Shown here: in pieces, positions 26,675-34,797 of the stretch
Position numbering within the stretch: the first letter of the stretch is position 1
Layout: each line of letters begins with the position of its first letter
Origin: Veillonella parvula DSM 2008
GTDB lineage: Bacteria > Bacillota > Negativicutes > Veillonellales > Veillonellaceae
Assembly: GCF_000024945.1 (NCBI RefSeq)
Contig: NC_013520.1
Span: 296,001 to 360,000 of the forward strand
DNA length: 64,000 bases
Reading direction: 5' to 3'
The notes under the pieces: model-generated
Seen by the model: only the letters and a program-made list of their open reading frames with translations
Database searches by the model: none
What the model was told of the DNA's origin: nothing
Translations under genes and position numbers: made by a program

Positions 26675-27358
26675 ATGATGGTAGGTTTAATGCAGTTTAT
26701 CTATCGTTTATTAAACCCTATTGAAGAGAATAATCCTCGTATGTATCACTTTGATATTGCCTATGGGCAACTCATAGGAATGTTGCTATTAACACTTATA
26801 TGCTATCAATTTACTATTGTAGGTGAAGGCGTATATTTAGATGCTATACGTGCGTTTATACGTAATTCTTCGTTATTGGTAAGGTGGGAATCGCTATCTC
26901 TTCCAGTCGGTCAACATGAAATACAACTTTTTTTGGAACAGATGGGTAGTCCTAGAGAATTTTGGAATATAGGTCGCTTTGCATGGGTAATCGGAAAAGT
27001 AATTCTCATGGCATGTATCATTATAGTCTATGCGGTTGCTCAACAGCGTAAATTCTATGTTCGAACTGTTACAACCGGTATTTTGCATATCATGTCATTT
27101 GCTCAACTTGTTGTGGCACTGATTACTTTTACAGCAGGGATTATGCTGATTCTAACTTCGGTACCATTAATACTGCAAGCGATCATTGGCTTCTGTATGA
27201 TTGTGCTATGTATTTTAAGTACCGTATTATTGTTACAAACTATGGGACGTATTGCGGGAGCATGTATTAATGGGACCCCTTATGAAGGTCTGATTCTAAT
27301 GTTGATTGCTCTTTTGGTAGCACACGTGTTTGAATGGGTTTATATGTTGACTCGATAA
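26675..27358 (+). CDS. Integral membrane protein (unknown function), cluster gene 3
   Basis: About 227 residues with a cytoplasmic-looking N-terminus (FIYRLLNPIEENNPRMYHFD) and five or six hydrophobic helices. I recognise no family with confidence. AGGTGGTG precedes two adjacent ATG codons (26675 and 26678); either could start. It has its own upstream gap and a terminator behind it, so it is transcribed alone or from a weak internal promoter. Confidence 0.6.
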   Translation: MMVGLMQFIYRLLNPIEENNPRMYHFDIAYGQLIGMLLLTLICYQFTIVGEGVYLDAIRAFIRNSSLLVRWESLSLPVGQHEIQLFLEQMGSPREFWNIGRFAWVIGKVILMACIIIVYAVAQQRKFYVRTVTTGILHIMSFAQLVVALITFTAGIMLILTSVPLILQAIIGFCMIVLCILSTVLLLQTMGRIAGACINGTPYEGLILMLIALLVAHVFEWVYMLTR

Positions 27359-27376
27359 AATACATATGATATATCT

Positions 27377-27403
27377 AGGATGAGCTATGACTCGTCCTTT
27401 TTT
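27377..27403 (+). terminator. Terminator after membrane cluster gene 3
   Basis: AGGATGAG / CTCGTCCT (one G-T pair), 6-base loop, six T. Confidence 0.8.
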
Positions 27404-27430
27404 ACTAGTTTTAAACTAAAAGGAGCATTT

Positions 27431-27994
27431 ATGACATGGTATAAGGATATATTACATTTATTTACCAAACTTAGCGAACAATCATTTCAAAATATTATCA
27501 ATTACGGATCTCATACGAGAGCCATTCTGAATCTAGTTGTATCTACTATTGTATTATATATAATGACCTATAGCTTACCGTTTATGGTAAAAGTTATATC
27601 TCCATTGCTTGGGATTAAACGGATTACTGGGTTAACTCATTTTGATTTAGTTAGCACTCTAGCAAGTTCTACATTCTTGATTTTTCAAATTATCATCGGT
27701 TCATTCGTCATATGGCGCTTACTTATTTTAGTGGGTGGACATGGTACGTATAGCGGCGTGCTGCGCAATTATATATATGGCATAGCTTATACAAATGCAC
27801 TTCGCACGGTTGTCTTAGTATTAGTTCATATACTAGGGATTATTTTCTTCTCGCTATCCCTTCAAAAATATGTTGGAGATATGGCGTATCTTATTACGAT
27901 GTTTAGTCAATATTATGCTGTATTTATTGTAGCATTATTATCTGTCTCCATATTACCTCAATGGATCCGCTTTGTTCACACCCTAATCAAATGA
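27431..27994 (+). CDS. Yip1-like integral membrane protein, cluster gene 4
   Basis: A 187-residue membrane protein starting MTWYKDILHLFTKLSEQSF, which parallels the N-terminus of cluster gene 2 (KWYSDIWQLM), followed by five hydrophobic segments at similar spacing. The two are probably diverged paralogues. ATG 27431 follows AAAAGGAGC. A terminator lies right behind it. No catalytic motif is visible. Confidence 0.6.
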   Translation: MTWYKDILHLFTKLSEQSFQNIINYGSHTRAILNLVVSTIVLYIMTYSLPFMVKVISPLLGIKRITGLTHFDLVSTLASSTFLIFQIIIGSFVIWRLLILVGGHGTYSGVLRNYIYGIAYTNALRTVVLVLVHILGIIFFSLSLQKYVGDMAYLITMFSQYYAVFIVALLSVSILPQWIRFVHTLIK

Positions 27995-28013
27995 TGTATT
28001 GTGATAAGACCTA

Positions 28014-28047
28014 AAAACCGCAAGATAAAATTCTTGCGGTTTTTTTC
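28014..28047. terminator. Bidirectional terminator between cluster gene 4 and the FliB-like gene
   Basis: AAACCGCAAGA / TCTTGCGGTTT with seven T on the plus side and an A-run on the other; serves both convergent genes. Confidence 0.88.
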
Positions 28048-28954
28048 ACTCTATAAGTTGGGCTTCATAGTATTGTAATAATAGCGCCACATTATCTTCG
28101 TCGTATTCGATTTGTTGTGACCATCTTGCAATTTGCTTTAAGGGCTGCCCCTCTAAGGCGCTAGCCATAAGTATATAGTCAGTACCATCCTTTGCATAAG
28201 CTAAGATAGATTCCAAGGAATGGTCTGATAGCATATCAATTTGGCGATACAATATATATTGGTACACTTTGTTAAATAGGCTCATATCCTCTTGCTGTAT
28301 ATAGGTCTGTACGGATGCGGCGAGTTGGTCTAGTTTACTAGATAATGTATTAACCTGTGCAGTCCAATTTTCATCGATGGGTTCCGTTTTTTTATATAGG
28401 TCTAATAATTCTTTGAAAGACTGTTTTGTGGGATTTGGCGCATATTGGAATAGATTAGAATCTAGATCAAGGGCCAATAATTCAAATACATTCTGAAGTG
28501 TTAATCGCTCCTCAGAAGTAAATTCGTTATCGTCATCCTCAATTGTAAAGAGGAGGGAGTCTACCGTTTTATTTTGGGCTAATAACTCAACAGAGGCTTC
28601 ACAAGATAAACCGACTCCACATAGCTCTAAGTCTTCAATATATTTATAAAAGCGCGGATGCATATGGCAGGTGTCGCAAAGTCCTTCTTCGCCCAATTCG
28701 AGTACAACCTTACACAGTCCATTTTCATTGAGTAAGGGGCACATAGGTTGTGTTTTGGAAAATACGAAATGACTACCTTCGTCATCAACCGTGATGGCTT
28801 GTTGTAAACTTTCACCAAGAGAACCTGTCATGGAATGATAACGTTCAGCAGTATGTTCATCTATATCGATGGTCCACAGCTGACAACATGTATTTTCGCA
28901 TCGATTGGCCTTGCATTGAAATTCGTGATATATAGTGGGGTAAATTGAAATCAT
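28046..28954 (-). CDS. FliB-like (flagellin lysine-N-methylase) cysteine-cluster protein
   Basis: A 302-residue protein whose first 125 residues carry the cysteine pattern of FliB/YkgJ-like proteins: FQCKANRCENTCCQLW, MCPLLNENGLC, LGEEGLCDTCHMHPRFY and ELCGVGLSCEAS. Such clusters are thought to bind a metal or Fe-S centre. FliB methylates flagellin lysines in Salmonella, but no flagellar gene is in this window and Veillonella is non-motile, so the target must differ. It stands alone on the minus strand. Confidence 0.72.
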   Translation of the reverse strand: MISIYPTIYHEFQCKANRCENTCCQLWTIDIDEHTAERYHSMTGSLGESLQQAITVDDEGSHFVFSKTQPMCPLLNENGLCKVVLELGEEGLCDTCHMHPRFYKYIEDLELCGVGLSCEASVELLAQNKTVDSLLFTIEDDDNEFTSEERLTLQNVFELLALDLDSNLFQYAPNPTKQSFKELLDLYKKTEPIDENWTAQVNTLSSKLDQLAASVQTYIQQEDMSLFNKVYQYILYRQIDMLSDHSLESILAYAKDGTDYILMASALEGQPLKQIARWSQQIEYDEDNVALLLQYYEAQLIE

Positions 28955-29114
28955 AGTTAGCTCACATGTAGTTACAAAAATGAATCTATGTGCATTGTAT
29001 CATAGGGTGCAGGTACATGCACTAATTATATAAATAAAGATTATAAACCGTGTTGATTTAGTGTATAATTGTATATATATTGTTATGATAACTGTTTGAG
29101 ATATGGAGGAACCA

Positions 29115-29678
29115 ATGAGATCATTTTTTGTAAAAGGTAGCCTTGTATTGGCCTTGGCAGCGGCATTTGGCATGCCAAATGCAAGTGCAGCCCCTTTAGT
29201 AGCTGTAGAGCCAACTGTGGCAGTTGTTGATGGCAACCATGCGGCAATTGTAGGTGCTAATGGTTTATTAAATGCCTTTATCCAAAATCATCCAAATGCT
29301 GGAATTACGGAAATCGCCTTTGATGCGGATGGAGGTCAAATTAAGTATGATGTAGAAGGTTTTGATGAAACTGGCAAATATGAGTTAACGTATATCTATG
29401 CTACTAATCAAATCTTTGAAAAACGCGAAGGGGACTTCCATAAATCGTTAAAGAAAAAATCTTTTGATCCACGAGAAATTTTACCTCCTGCAGCAGTGGT
29501 GAACTTTGCTTATGCCCAAACAAAAGGCAAAGCTGTGAGTCTCAACGAATGGGCTGTGCGCTATGATAAAGGTAAAATCGTGTACAAAGTTAGCTTTGGT
29601 ACAGAAGATAATAAAGAGGTACATGTACGTATGGATGCAATGAACGGTAAATTGCTATCTGTTAAATTTGACGACTAA
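29115..29678 (+). CDS. Secreted PepSY-domain protein 1
   Basis: A 187-residue protein with a clear Sec signal (MRSFFVKGSLVLALAAAFG, cleavage near NASA-AP) and two PepSY-like repeats: residues about 45-100 (AIVGANGLLNAFIQNHP) and 125-187 (PPAAVVNFAYAQTKGKA, ending VRMDAMNGKLLSVKF). It is predicted to be periplasmic or attached to the outer membrane. PepSY domains are linked to protease inhibition or cell-envelope signalling; the exact role is unknown. ATG 29115 is preceded by GGAGGAACCA. It is a paralogue of the frame-split gene 500 bp downstream. Confidence 0.78.
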   Translation: MRSFFVKGSLVLALAAAFGMPNASAAPLVAVEPTVAVVDGNHAAIVGANGLLNAFIQNHPNAGITEIAFDADGGQIKYDVEGFDETGKYELTYIYATNQIFEKREGDFHKSLKKKSFDPREILPPAAVVNFAYAQTKGKAVSLNEWAVRYDKGKIVYKVSFGTEDNKEVHVRMDAMNGKLLSVKFDD

Positions 29679-29847
29679 TATATGATTGACTAGTTATTAT
29701 ATCTTAATAGTGCTTAGTTATTTTATTCTGAATATAATAATTAAATACATTAATACTGTTTTTCTTAAAAAAATAACTAGTATTGAAGTATTTTTTGTGA
29801 AAGTTTGCTCATGAATGTGAATTTTTAGATATCAATACGTGTATTTT

Positions 29848-29887
29848 GAAAGCCGTTTATCCCTTATATATGGGGTAAACGGCTTTT
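29848..29887 (+). terminator. Terminator-like hairpin after PepSY gene 1
   Basis: AAAGCCGTTTA with CCC pairs to GGGG and TAAACGGCTTT; only four T follow. Located 170 bp after the stop, so the transcript would have an AT-rich 3' region. Confidence 0.65.
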
Positions 29888-30036
29888 GACATGTTATTCA
29901 TGGAATTTTTAAGTATAAAGTAAATCCCATAGGATTTCATAGGAATTATATATAAATTCATTCTAAACTCACTATAAAATAAGCATTTAATGGTTCTTCT
30001 ACATTTTGACTTCATAGACTATCGATAGTATGTGTA

Positions 30037-30170
30037 CCAGTCGAAAGACAAACTCAACTATATCTGAAATTTCCAAACTATATATCTACAAGTCCATGCT
30101 AGATATATGTTTTGGAACTTACATGATGATATTGAGTTGACTGGAAATATACATGCGTAAAGTTGCATGT
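30037..30170 (+). other. Structured leader of PepSY gene 2
   Basis: A 108-base imperfect hairpin: TTCCAAACTATATATCT (30071-30087) pairs with 30101-30117 with two mismatches, and the outer CCAGTC and AACTCAA (30037-30058) pair with 30132-30144. A second small hairpin ACATGC / GCATGT (30151-30170) ends 13 bases before the ribosome site. Either a transcribed regulatory leader or an operator region. Confidence 0.5.
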
Positions 30171-30194
30171 AAATGAATTAATAAGGAGGACAAG

Positions 30195-30815
30195 ATGAAA
30201 AAATCTATTTTAAAAAGTAGTATTGCTTTAGCAGTGGCTGGCGTATTTGGTGCCACTGTAGCTGTAACAGCAGCTGAACCAGTAACTCCAATGCCTGTTA
30301 CACAAGAAACAGCGAGTGCAGCGACTCCAGCACAACCAGTTACTGATCCAGTAGTTCCTACTGTAGCGGTGGCTCCAGATGTGGCTACTACTGCAGTTGC
30401 ACCTAAAACTCCGGTAGCTCCTGTAGCAGACGGTAATCAAGTAGGTACCGCAGTTCGTAATACTACACCAGTTCCAACAGCTACACAAGATGTTAAAACA
30501 CCAGTAGCTCAAGAAACTGTAGTACCTAGTACAGAAAATCCTGCAGCAGCAGTTCCTACTATTGAAACTGCATCTGTAGCTAAAGCTCCTAGTGAAACAA
30601 GAGTAGTACGCGGTGGCGATAAAAAATCAGAATCTGTAGCAAAGCATGATAAAGAAGTTAAAAATACTAAAAAAGCTGCAGTAGACAAAGCGCCTAAAGT
30701 AAAAGTTGTGAAAGACGAAAAAAAAGCTGATAAAGAAGAGCCTACTAAAGAGGAAAAAAAAACTCTAAAAGTAGAAAATCACAACCTAGCACAACCAATC
30801 AGCAAGAAGGCGTAG
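30195..30815 (+). CDS. PepSY protein 2, N-terminal part (signal and low-complexity linker)
   Basis: A 206-codon frame with a Sec signal (MKKSILKSSIALAVAGVFGA, cleavage near VTAA-EP), then about 100 residues rich in Ala, Pro, Thr and Val, then a Lys/Glu-rich stretch. It stops at 30815 just before the PepSY domain, which is intact in the -1 frame. The switch point is a run of nine A (30754-30762) lying as A-AAA-AAA in the zero frame, a classic -1 slippery heptamer. A change to ten or seven A would also fuse the frames. Programmed frameshift, phase variation and sequencing error are all possible. Confidence 0.75.
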   Translation: MKKSILKSSIALAVAGVFGATVAVTAAEPVTPMPVTQETASAATPAQPVTDPVVPTVAVAPDVATTAVAPKTPVAPVADGNQVGTAVRNTTPVPTATQDVKTPVAQETVVPSTENPAAAVPTIETASVAKAPSETRVVRGGDKKSESVAKHDKEVKNTKKAAVDKAPKVKVVKDEKKADKEEPTKEEKKTLKVENHNLAQPISKKA

Positions 30816-31252
30816 TAGACCAAAATAGTATTTTCGTAGTTGGTGCTAATTATTTAATTGACCAATTCGAAAGTAAATTTGGAAACTCCAAAATCACTAA
30901 TGTATCCTTCAAAACTCAAGGTAAAACTGCCATCTATGAAGTAGCTGGTTTTAATACTAGTGGTGCTCATTCTATGACTCTAGATGTGGCTACTGGTAAT
31001 GTAACGGATGGTACTCCTAAAGCATATGATGCATCTATGGAAGCTAGTGCTATTGATGCTGGAACAGTAATACCTCCACATGTGGCAATTAATGCAGCTT
31101 TCGTACAGTCTGGCAAGGTAGTGACTGGTATTAATGCGTGGTCTCTTGCTAATCAAAATGGTAAACCACTATATACCATAGAATTCCATGATGCACAAAA
31201 TAAACCGATATCCGTTGTATTGGATGCTAAAACAGGGACGGTAGCAAAATAA
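30761..31252 (+). CDS. PepSY protein 2, C-terminal PepSY domain (-1 frame)
   Basis: Continuing from the A9 run in the -1 frame gives NSKSRKSQPSTTNQQEGVV and then a full double PepSY domain: FVVGANYLIDQFESKFG ... IYEVAGFN and PPHVAINAAFVQSGKVV ... VVLDAKTGTVAK. It aligns along its length with the mature part of PepSY protein 1. There is no ribosome site or credible start for this part, so it depends on frameshifting or on a variant with a different A-run. The stop is followed at once by a long structured 3' region. Confidence 0.72.
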   Translation, partial: NSKSRKSQPSTTNQQEGVVDQNSIFVVGANYLIDQFESKFGNSKITNVSFKTQGKTAIYEVAGFNTSGAHSMTLDVATGNVTDGTPKAYDASMEASAIDAGTVIPPHVAINAAFVQSGKVVTGINAWSLANQNGKPLYTIEFHDAQNKPISVVLDAKTGTVAK

Positions 31253-31258
31253 GTTGAT

Positions 31259-31590
31259 CTCCTATTCTATAGCGCTGTAAAGCAAACCCTTTCAAAAACG
31301 AACACTAAGCACTCAAAACTATACACACATAACATAAATACACTTACACACACATACACAACACACAAAAACACACAAAAACACACACAATAAACAACAC
31401 ACACAATAAACAATTACACACAGCCCTCTGGATTGGATAGATAAACATTGACTCTCTCCTATGCCATCTATCGTTCAGAGGGCCCCTTATGAATTGTGGT
31501 TCCCTCCGAATCATAAGATTATATACTTGGTATATATACTCTCTCTCACAATAAGAACGTAACTGCTTTACAGCACGCTAGGTATAGGAG
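31259..31590 (+). other. CA-rich structured 3' region of PepSY gene 2
   Basis: The segment right after the stop contains about 150 bases of almost G-free CA-rich sequence (31300-31420, many ACACA runs). It is enclosed by a long-range inverted repeat: GCTGTAAAGCA (31274-31284) with TGCTTTACAGC (31564-31574), continued by TAGCG/CGCTA and CTCCTAT/ATAGGAG. Inside, GCCCTCTG (31423) pairs with CAGAGGGC (31476) and GATAGAT with ATCTATC. A perfect terminator follows. It may be a stable 3' UTR or a separate small RNA. Confidence 0.6.
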
Positions 31591-31595
31591 AGCAA

Positions 31596-31648
31596 GAAAG
31601 CCCGTATCACATGTAGAATTCTACATGTGATACGGGCTTTCTTTATTT
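31596..31648. terminator. Large perfect palindromic terminator between PepSY gene 2 and alr
   Basis: A 46-base perfect palindrome centred on AATT (31596-31641; arms contain CCCGTATCACATGTAG), with T-rich sequence on the plus side. It ends 9 bases from the alr stop, so it probably stops transcription from both sides. Confidence 0.9.
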
Positions 31649-31656
31649 TACATAGG

Positions 31657-32769
31657 TTAAATATATTGTCGTGGTACGCGCTCTGAGAATCCACAAAAGA
31701 TCTCATAAGGAATTGTGGAAGCAAGGGCTGCAATTTCTAAAGCAGAAATGCTTTCATGACCTTGAGACCCTAGAAGCACCACCTTATCGCCAGGCTTTAC
31801 CGTGATTGTATCCGGAACAGAAACCATGAATTGATCCATACAAATACGACCTACTACGGGACAACGAGTGCCATGAATCAGTACGGTGCCCCGATTGGAT
31901 AAACTACGAGGGTAGCCATCCGCATAGCCTACAGGGATAGTAGCAATTGTCATTGGTTCAGTTGTGATATAGGTAGATCCATATCCAATGCCTTCGCCAG
32001 CAGGGATATGTTGTACATGAACAACTTCACTATGGAAAGATAAAACAGGTTTTAAGCCCAATCGATTTGGCACATCAAGAGATGGCATGATACCGTATTG
32101 AATAATACCAGGACGAGCATCTGTGAATAGACTATCTTTGACAGATAAAAGACCTGCACTGTTGGCGAGGGAGAAACGGTAATCTGCTTCTGGACGGAAT
32201 GCTCGTATTTCATCTACCATGCGATGAAATTTTTGCGTTTGGCTATGGGCGTGTGATTGATCCGCCGCATCAGCATTGCTCATGTGAGAGAAGAATCCGT
32301 CTATTTCCAAATTTTCGTAGGACTCAATGCGTTTGATAAACTCAATGGCATCCTCAGGCTTGATACCGATGCGATGCATGCCTGTATCAACGGCAACAGC
32401 AACGCGAATAATCATGTCGTGATTATCGGCTACTTTATTGAGTGATTCCAAGTCGGTAGATTCACAAACGGCAGGAATCGAATTAGTGTCTGCCACAAGT
32501 TCAAAGGATTGTGGCCTTGTGAGTCCTAATAAATAAATAGGTACCATAATACCTGCATTGCGAAGTGGTACGGACTCCTCTGGAATAGCAACGGCTAAGG
32601 ATTCGTAACCTTCCTCCACGGCAATACGCCCCATCATAACACTGCCGTGGCCGTAGCCATTGGCCTTGATGACAGCTGTAGACGTACTCCATTCAGGTAA
32701 ACTATCTTTAATTTTACGCAAATTCTCGCGAACGAGACTTGTGTTTATGGTCAAATAGGTAGGTCTCAT
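31657..32769 (-). CDS. alr: Alanine racemase
   Basis: PLP enzyme converting L- to D-alanine for peptidoglycan. The Schiff-base Lys35 lies in AVIKANGYGHG, the family signature; the catalytic tyrosine of the other protomer lies in GIGYGSTY, and VGRICMDQFMV is the conserved C-terminal segment. ATG 32769 (370 residues) follows GAGGA by six bases; a TTG four codons earlier overlaps that site. It is convergent with PepSY gene 2 and divergent from a 2-hydroxyacid dehydrogenase. Confidence 0.95.
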   Translation of the reverse strand: MRPTYLTINTSLVRENLRKIKDSLPEWSTSTAVIKANGYGHGSVMMGRIAVEEGYESLAVAIPEESVPLRNAGIMVPIYLLGLTRPQSFELVADTNSIPAVCESTDLESLNKVADNHDMIIRVAVAVDTGMHRIGIKPEDAIEFIKRIESYENLEIDGFFSHMSNADAADQSHAHSQTQKFHRMVDEIRAFRPEADYRFSLANSAGLLSVKDSLFTDARPGIIQYGIMPSLDVPNRLGLKPVLSFHSEVVHVQHIPAGEGIGYGSTYITTEPMTIATIPVGYADGYPRSLSNRGTVLIHGTRCPVVGRICMDQFMVSVPDTITVKPGDKVVLLGSQGHESISALEIAALASTIPYEIFCGFSERVPRQYI

Positions 32770-32909
32770 TGTATTCCTCAATTCTATATAACATTACTTT
32801 TATTTTATAACTTTTGGGGAATTACACAATACTTTTGTGAAAGTTATATACAGAAAAATGAGTTTTACTTTGAATTTTATAGGATTTATACATATATTAT
32901 ATACAATAA

Positions 32910-32940
32910 TTGTGAAAGTATACTAATTAGTTGTGAAAGT
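32910..32940. repeat. Direct repeats of TTGTGAAAGT between alr and the dehydrogenase
   Basis: TTGTGAAAGT at 32910-32919 and 32931-32940, 21 bp apart (two helical turns), each followed by ATA and TAATT. A third copy is at 32835. The same 10-mer occurs at 29795 and 55358, always in gaps between genes. Confidence 0.6.
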
Positions 32941-33068
32941 ATATTAATTGGTATAGGTAGTTGATATATAATAGAAGTTATTTTAGTATAAATTTATATA
33001 AATAATAGTATAATTTATATAGAAGTAGTATTACATATATTTAAAGCTATTCAATTTAGGAGGTTCTC

Positions 33069-34019
33069 ATGAGCGAACGTGTAGTAGTGGTAAATGCAGG
33101 CAAAATGAATTATGACCATGCATTGGATTTCTCCATATTATCTAATGATGTGCAGGTCTACGAAGATAGTACGAATGCTGAGCTTATTGAACGGATTCAA
33201 GGTGCTCGTGTTGTGGTTACAAAAGAATTGCCTGTAAGTGCCGATCTGCTTTCACAATTTCCTGATACTGTAGAGCTTATCGTAGAAGCAGGTACTGGCT
33301 ATAATAATATTGACCTTGACGCAGCAAAGAAAAAGGGCATCACTGTGTGCAATATTCCTGCGTATAGCACAGAGCGTGTAGCACATACGGTGATCATGAT
33401 GATCCTCAATTTTGCATCTACCATGCAGCAACAAATTGGTATGCTGGCTAAAGGTAATCGCAGCAATTTCACGAAATACCTTCAAGTGAGCCATACAGAA
33501 GTGAATGGTAAAACCTTAGGTGTTGTCGGAGCTGGTCACATCGGTATGGAAGTCATCAAAGTTGCAAAAGCGCTAGGCATGAACATCTTAGTGCATACAC
33601 GTACACCAAAGGCTGATGGTGATGGCATTCGTTATGTGAGCCTTGATGAATTGCTAGCTAATAGTGACTATATTTCCTTACATTGCCCGCTAAATGACCA
33701 AACTAAACATCTTATTAATAAAGAAACAATCGGTAAGATGAAACCTAATGCGGTCATTGTGAATACGGGTCGTGGACCTCTTATTAATGAAAGGGACCTT
33801 TGTGAAGCATTAGCCGCTAAACGCATTGTTGGAGCCGGTCTTGATGTACAGGAGGTAGAGCCTCCTGCAGAGGATAGTCCTCTCTATACACTAGATAACG
33901 TCATCATTACTCCGCACATGGGTTGGAAAGGCCTTGAAACACGTCAACGCTTGGTAGGCATTATTCGAGATAATGTACAAGCCTTCTTTAAGGGGGAACC
34001 AATCAATGTTGTATCTTGA
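33069..34019 (+). CDS. D-isomer-specific 2-hydroxyacid dehydrogenase
   Basis: NAD(P)-dependent oxidoreductase of the D-lactate/glycerate/hydroxypyruvate family, 316 residues. The Rossmann motif GVVGAGHIGMEV is at about residue 153; the catalytic Arg (NTGRGPLI), Glu (VQEVEPP) and His (TPHMGWKG) are present. The residue after the second strand is in VHTRTP, lacking the usual acidic residue, which favours NADP(H). Substrate may be hydroxypyruvate, glyoxylate or another 2-keto acid; not decidable here. AGGAGG precedes the ATG. TTGTGAAAGT repeats lie upstream. Confidence 0.85.
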   Translation: MSERVVVVNAGKMNYDHALDFSILSNDVQVYEDSTNAELIERIQGARVVVTKELPVSADLLSQFPDTVELIVEAGTGYNNIDLDAAKKKGITVCNIPAYSTERVAHTVIMMILNFASTMQQQIGMLAKGNRSNFTKYLQVSHTEVNGKTLGVVGAGHIGMEVIKVAKALGMNILVHTRTPKADGDGIRYVSLDELLANSDYISLHCPLNDQTKHLINKETIGKMKPNAVIVNTGRGPLINERDLCEALAAKRIVGAGLDVQEVEPPAEDSPLYTLDNVIITPHMGWKGLETRQRLVGIIRDNVQAFFKGEPINVVS

Positions 34020-34033
34020 TAAATTTTAAATAA

Positions 34034-34597
34034 TTATATAATAGGTTCTATAACGGCATGGAAGTAATTGTCTAATTCTGTAGGCGATTCTTTCATGCCG
34101 TTTTTTACCCACCATAACACCATTTCCACAAAGCTACCTGAAATATGATTAATAATAAAGTCATCCGGTAGATTTGTATTTGCTTTACGGTCTTGGTTGA
34201 TAAAATATCCTTGTACCAACTCATTTAGATGATCCCTGAAATAGCGCAAAAAGATTTCGTTATTATCACTAGCTAGTAGTTCGAGGATTTTATTTTCATT
34301 TTGCTGTAAATGTTGTAATAAATGACCAAATACTGAGACAGGGTAAATACTTTGTTGATACAGCCCATGAGCATGCGGTAAGTGATTAATACTATCTTTT
34401 ATATGTAAAAATAAGTCTTCGCAGAGTGCTTCTAGCAATGCTTCTTTTGTGTCGAAATGAGCATAAAAGGTGGTGCGGCCAATGTCTGCGGCACTAATGA
34501 TTTCTTGAACGGTGATTTTGTCATACGCCTTATTAGATAATAATTTGTTAAAAGCTATAAATATGGCTTTACGAGTTTTTTTCTGTCTACGATCCAT
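34034..34597 (-). CDS. TetR-family repressor
   Basis: A 187-residue regulator with a TetR HTH (TVQEIISAADIGRTTFYAHF, residues about 26-45) and an all-helical ligand domain of the TetR_C type ending in YFHAVIEPII. The ATG at 34597 has AGGAG upstream. It is divergent from a heavy-metal ATPase and two palindromes lie between them, so it most likely represses itself and the ATPase. Ligand unknown; a metal-sensing TetR would be unusual. Confidence 0.85.
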   Translation of the reverse strand: MDRRQKKTRKAIFIAFNKLLSNKAYDKITVQEIISAADIGRTTFYAHFDTKEALLEALCEDLFLHIKDSINHLPHAHGLYQQSIYPVSVFGHLLQHLQQNENKILELLASDNNEIFLRYFRDHLNELVQGYFINQDRKANTNLPDDFIINHISGSFVEMVLWWVKNGMKESPTELDNYFHAVIEPII

Positions 34598-34628
34598 AAT
34601 AACTCCTGTCATTCTTTAAGTACAGAAT

Positions 34629-34660
34629 AGCGTATATGTTCCATAATGAACATATACGCT
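34629..34660. promoter_or_regulatory. Long palindrome between tetR and the P-type ATPase
   Basis: Perfect 13-bp arms AGCGTATATGTTC and GAACATATACGCT with a 6-bp spacer, 32 bp upstream of the TetR start codon. A natural operator for the TetR dimer (possibly two dimers). Confidence 0.6.
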
Positions 34661-34704
34661 GTTTTATATATTGTATTAATACCATAGGTTGATACAATTA
34701 AAAT

Positions 34705-34717
34705 GAACAAGGTGTTC
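34705..34717. promoter_or_regulatory. Second palindrome between tetR and the P-type ATPase
   Basis: GAACA-AGG-TGTTC shares the GAACA/TGTTC half-site with the larger palindrome at 34629 and lies 81 bp before the ATPase start, consistent with a second TetR operator. Confidence 0.5.
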
Positions 34718-34797
34718 GCTATTGTAATTATTGTACTGTAAGTATAGTTGTAATTCAATTCATATTGATTGGGAAAGTCTGATAAGGGGATTGCCAT

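Noticed and set aside
31300-31420. CA-rich tract as a CRISPR array or microsatellite
   Set aside because: No regular repeat-spacer pattern and no fixed unit length; composition bias with varied spacing instead.
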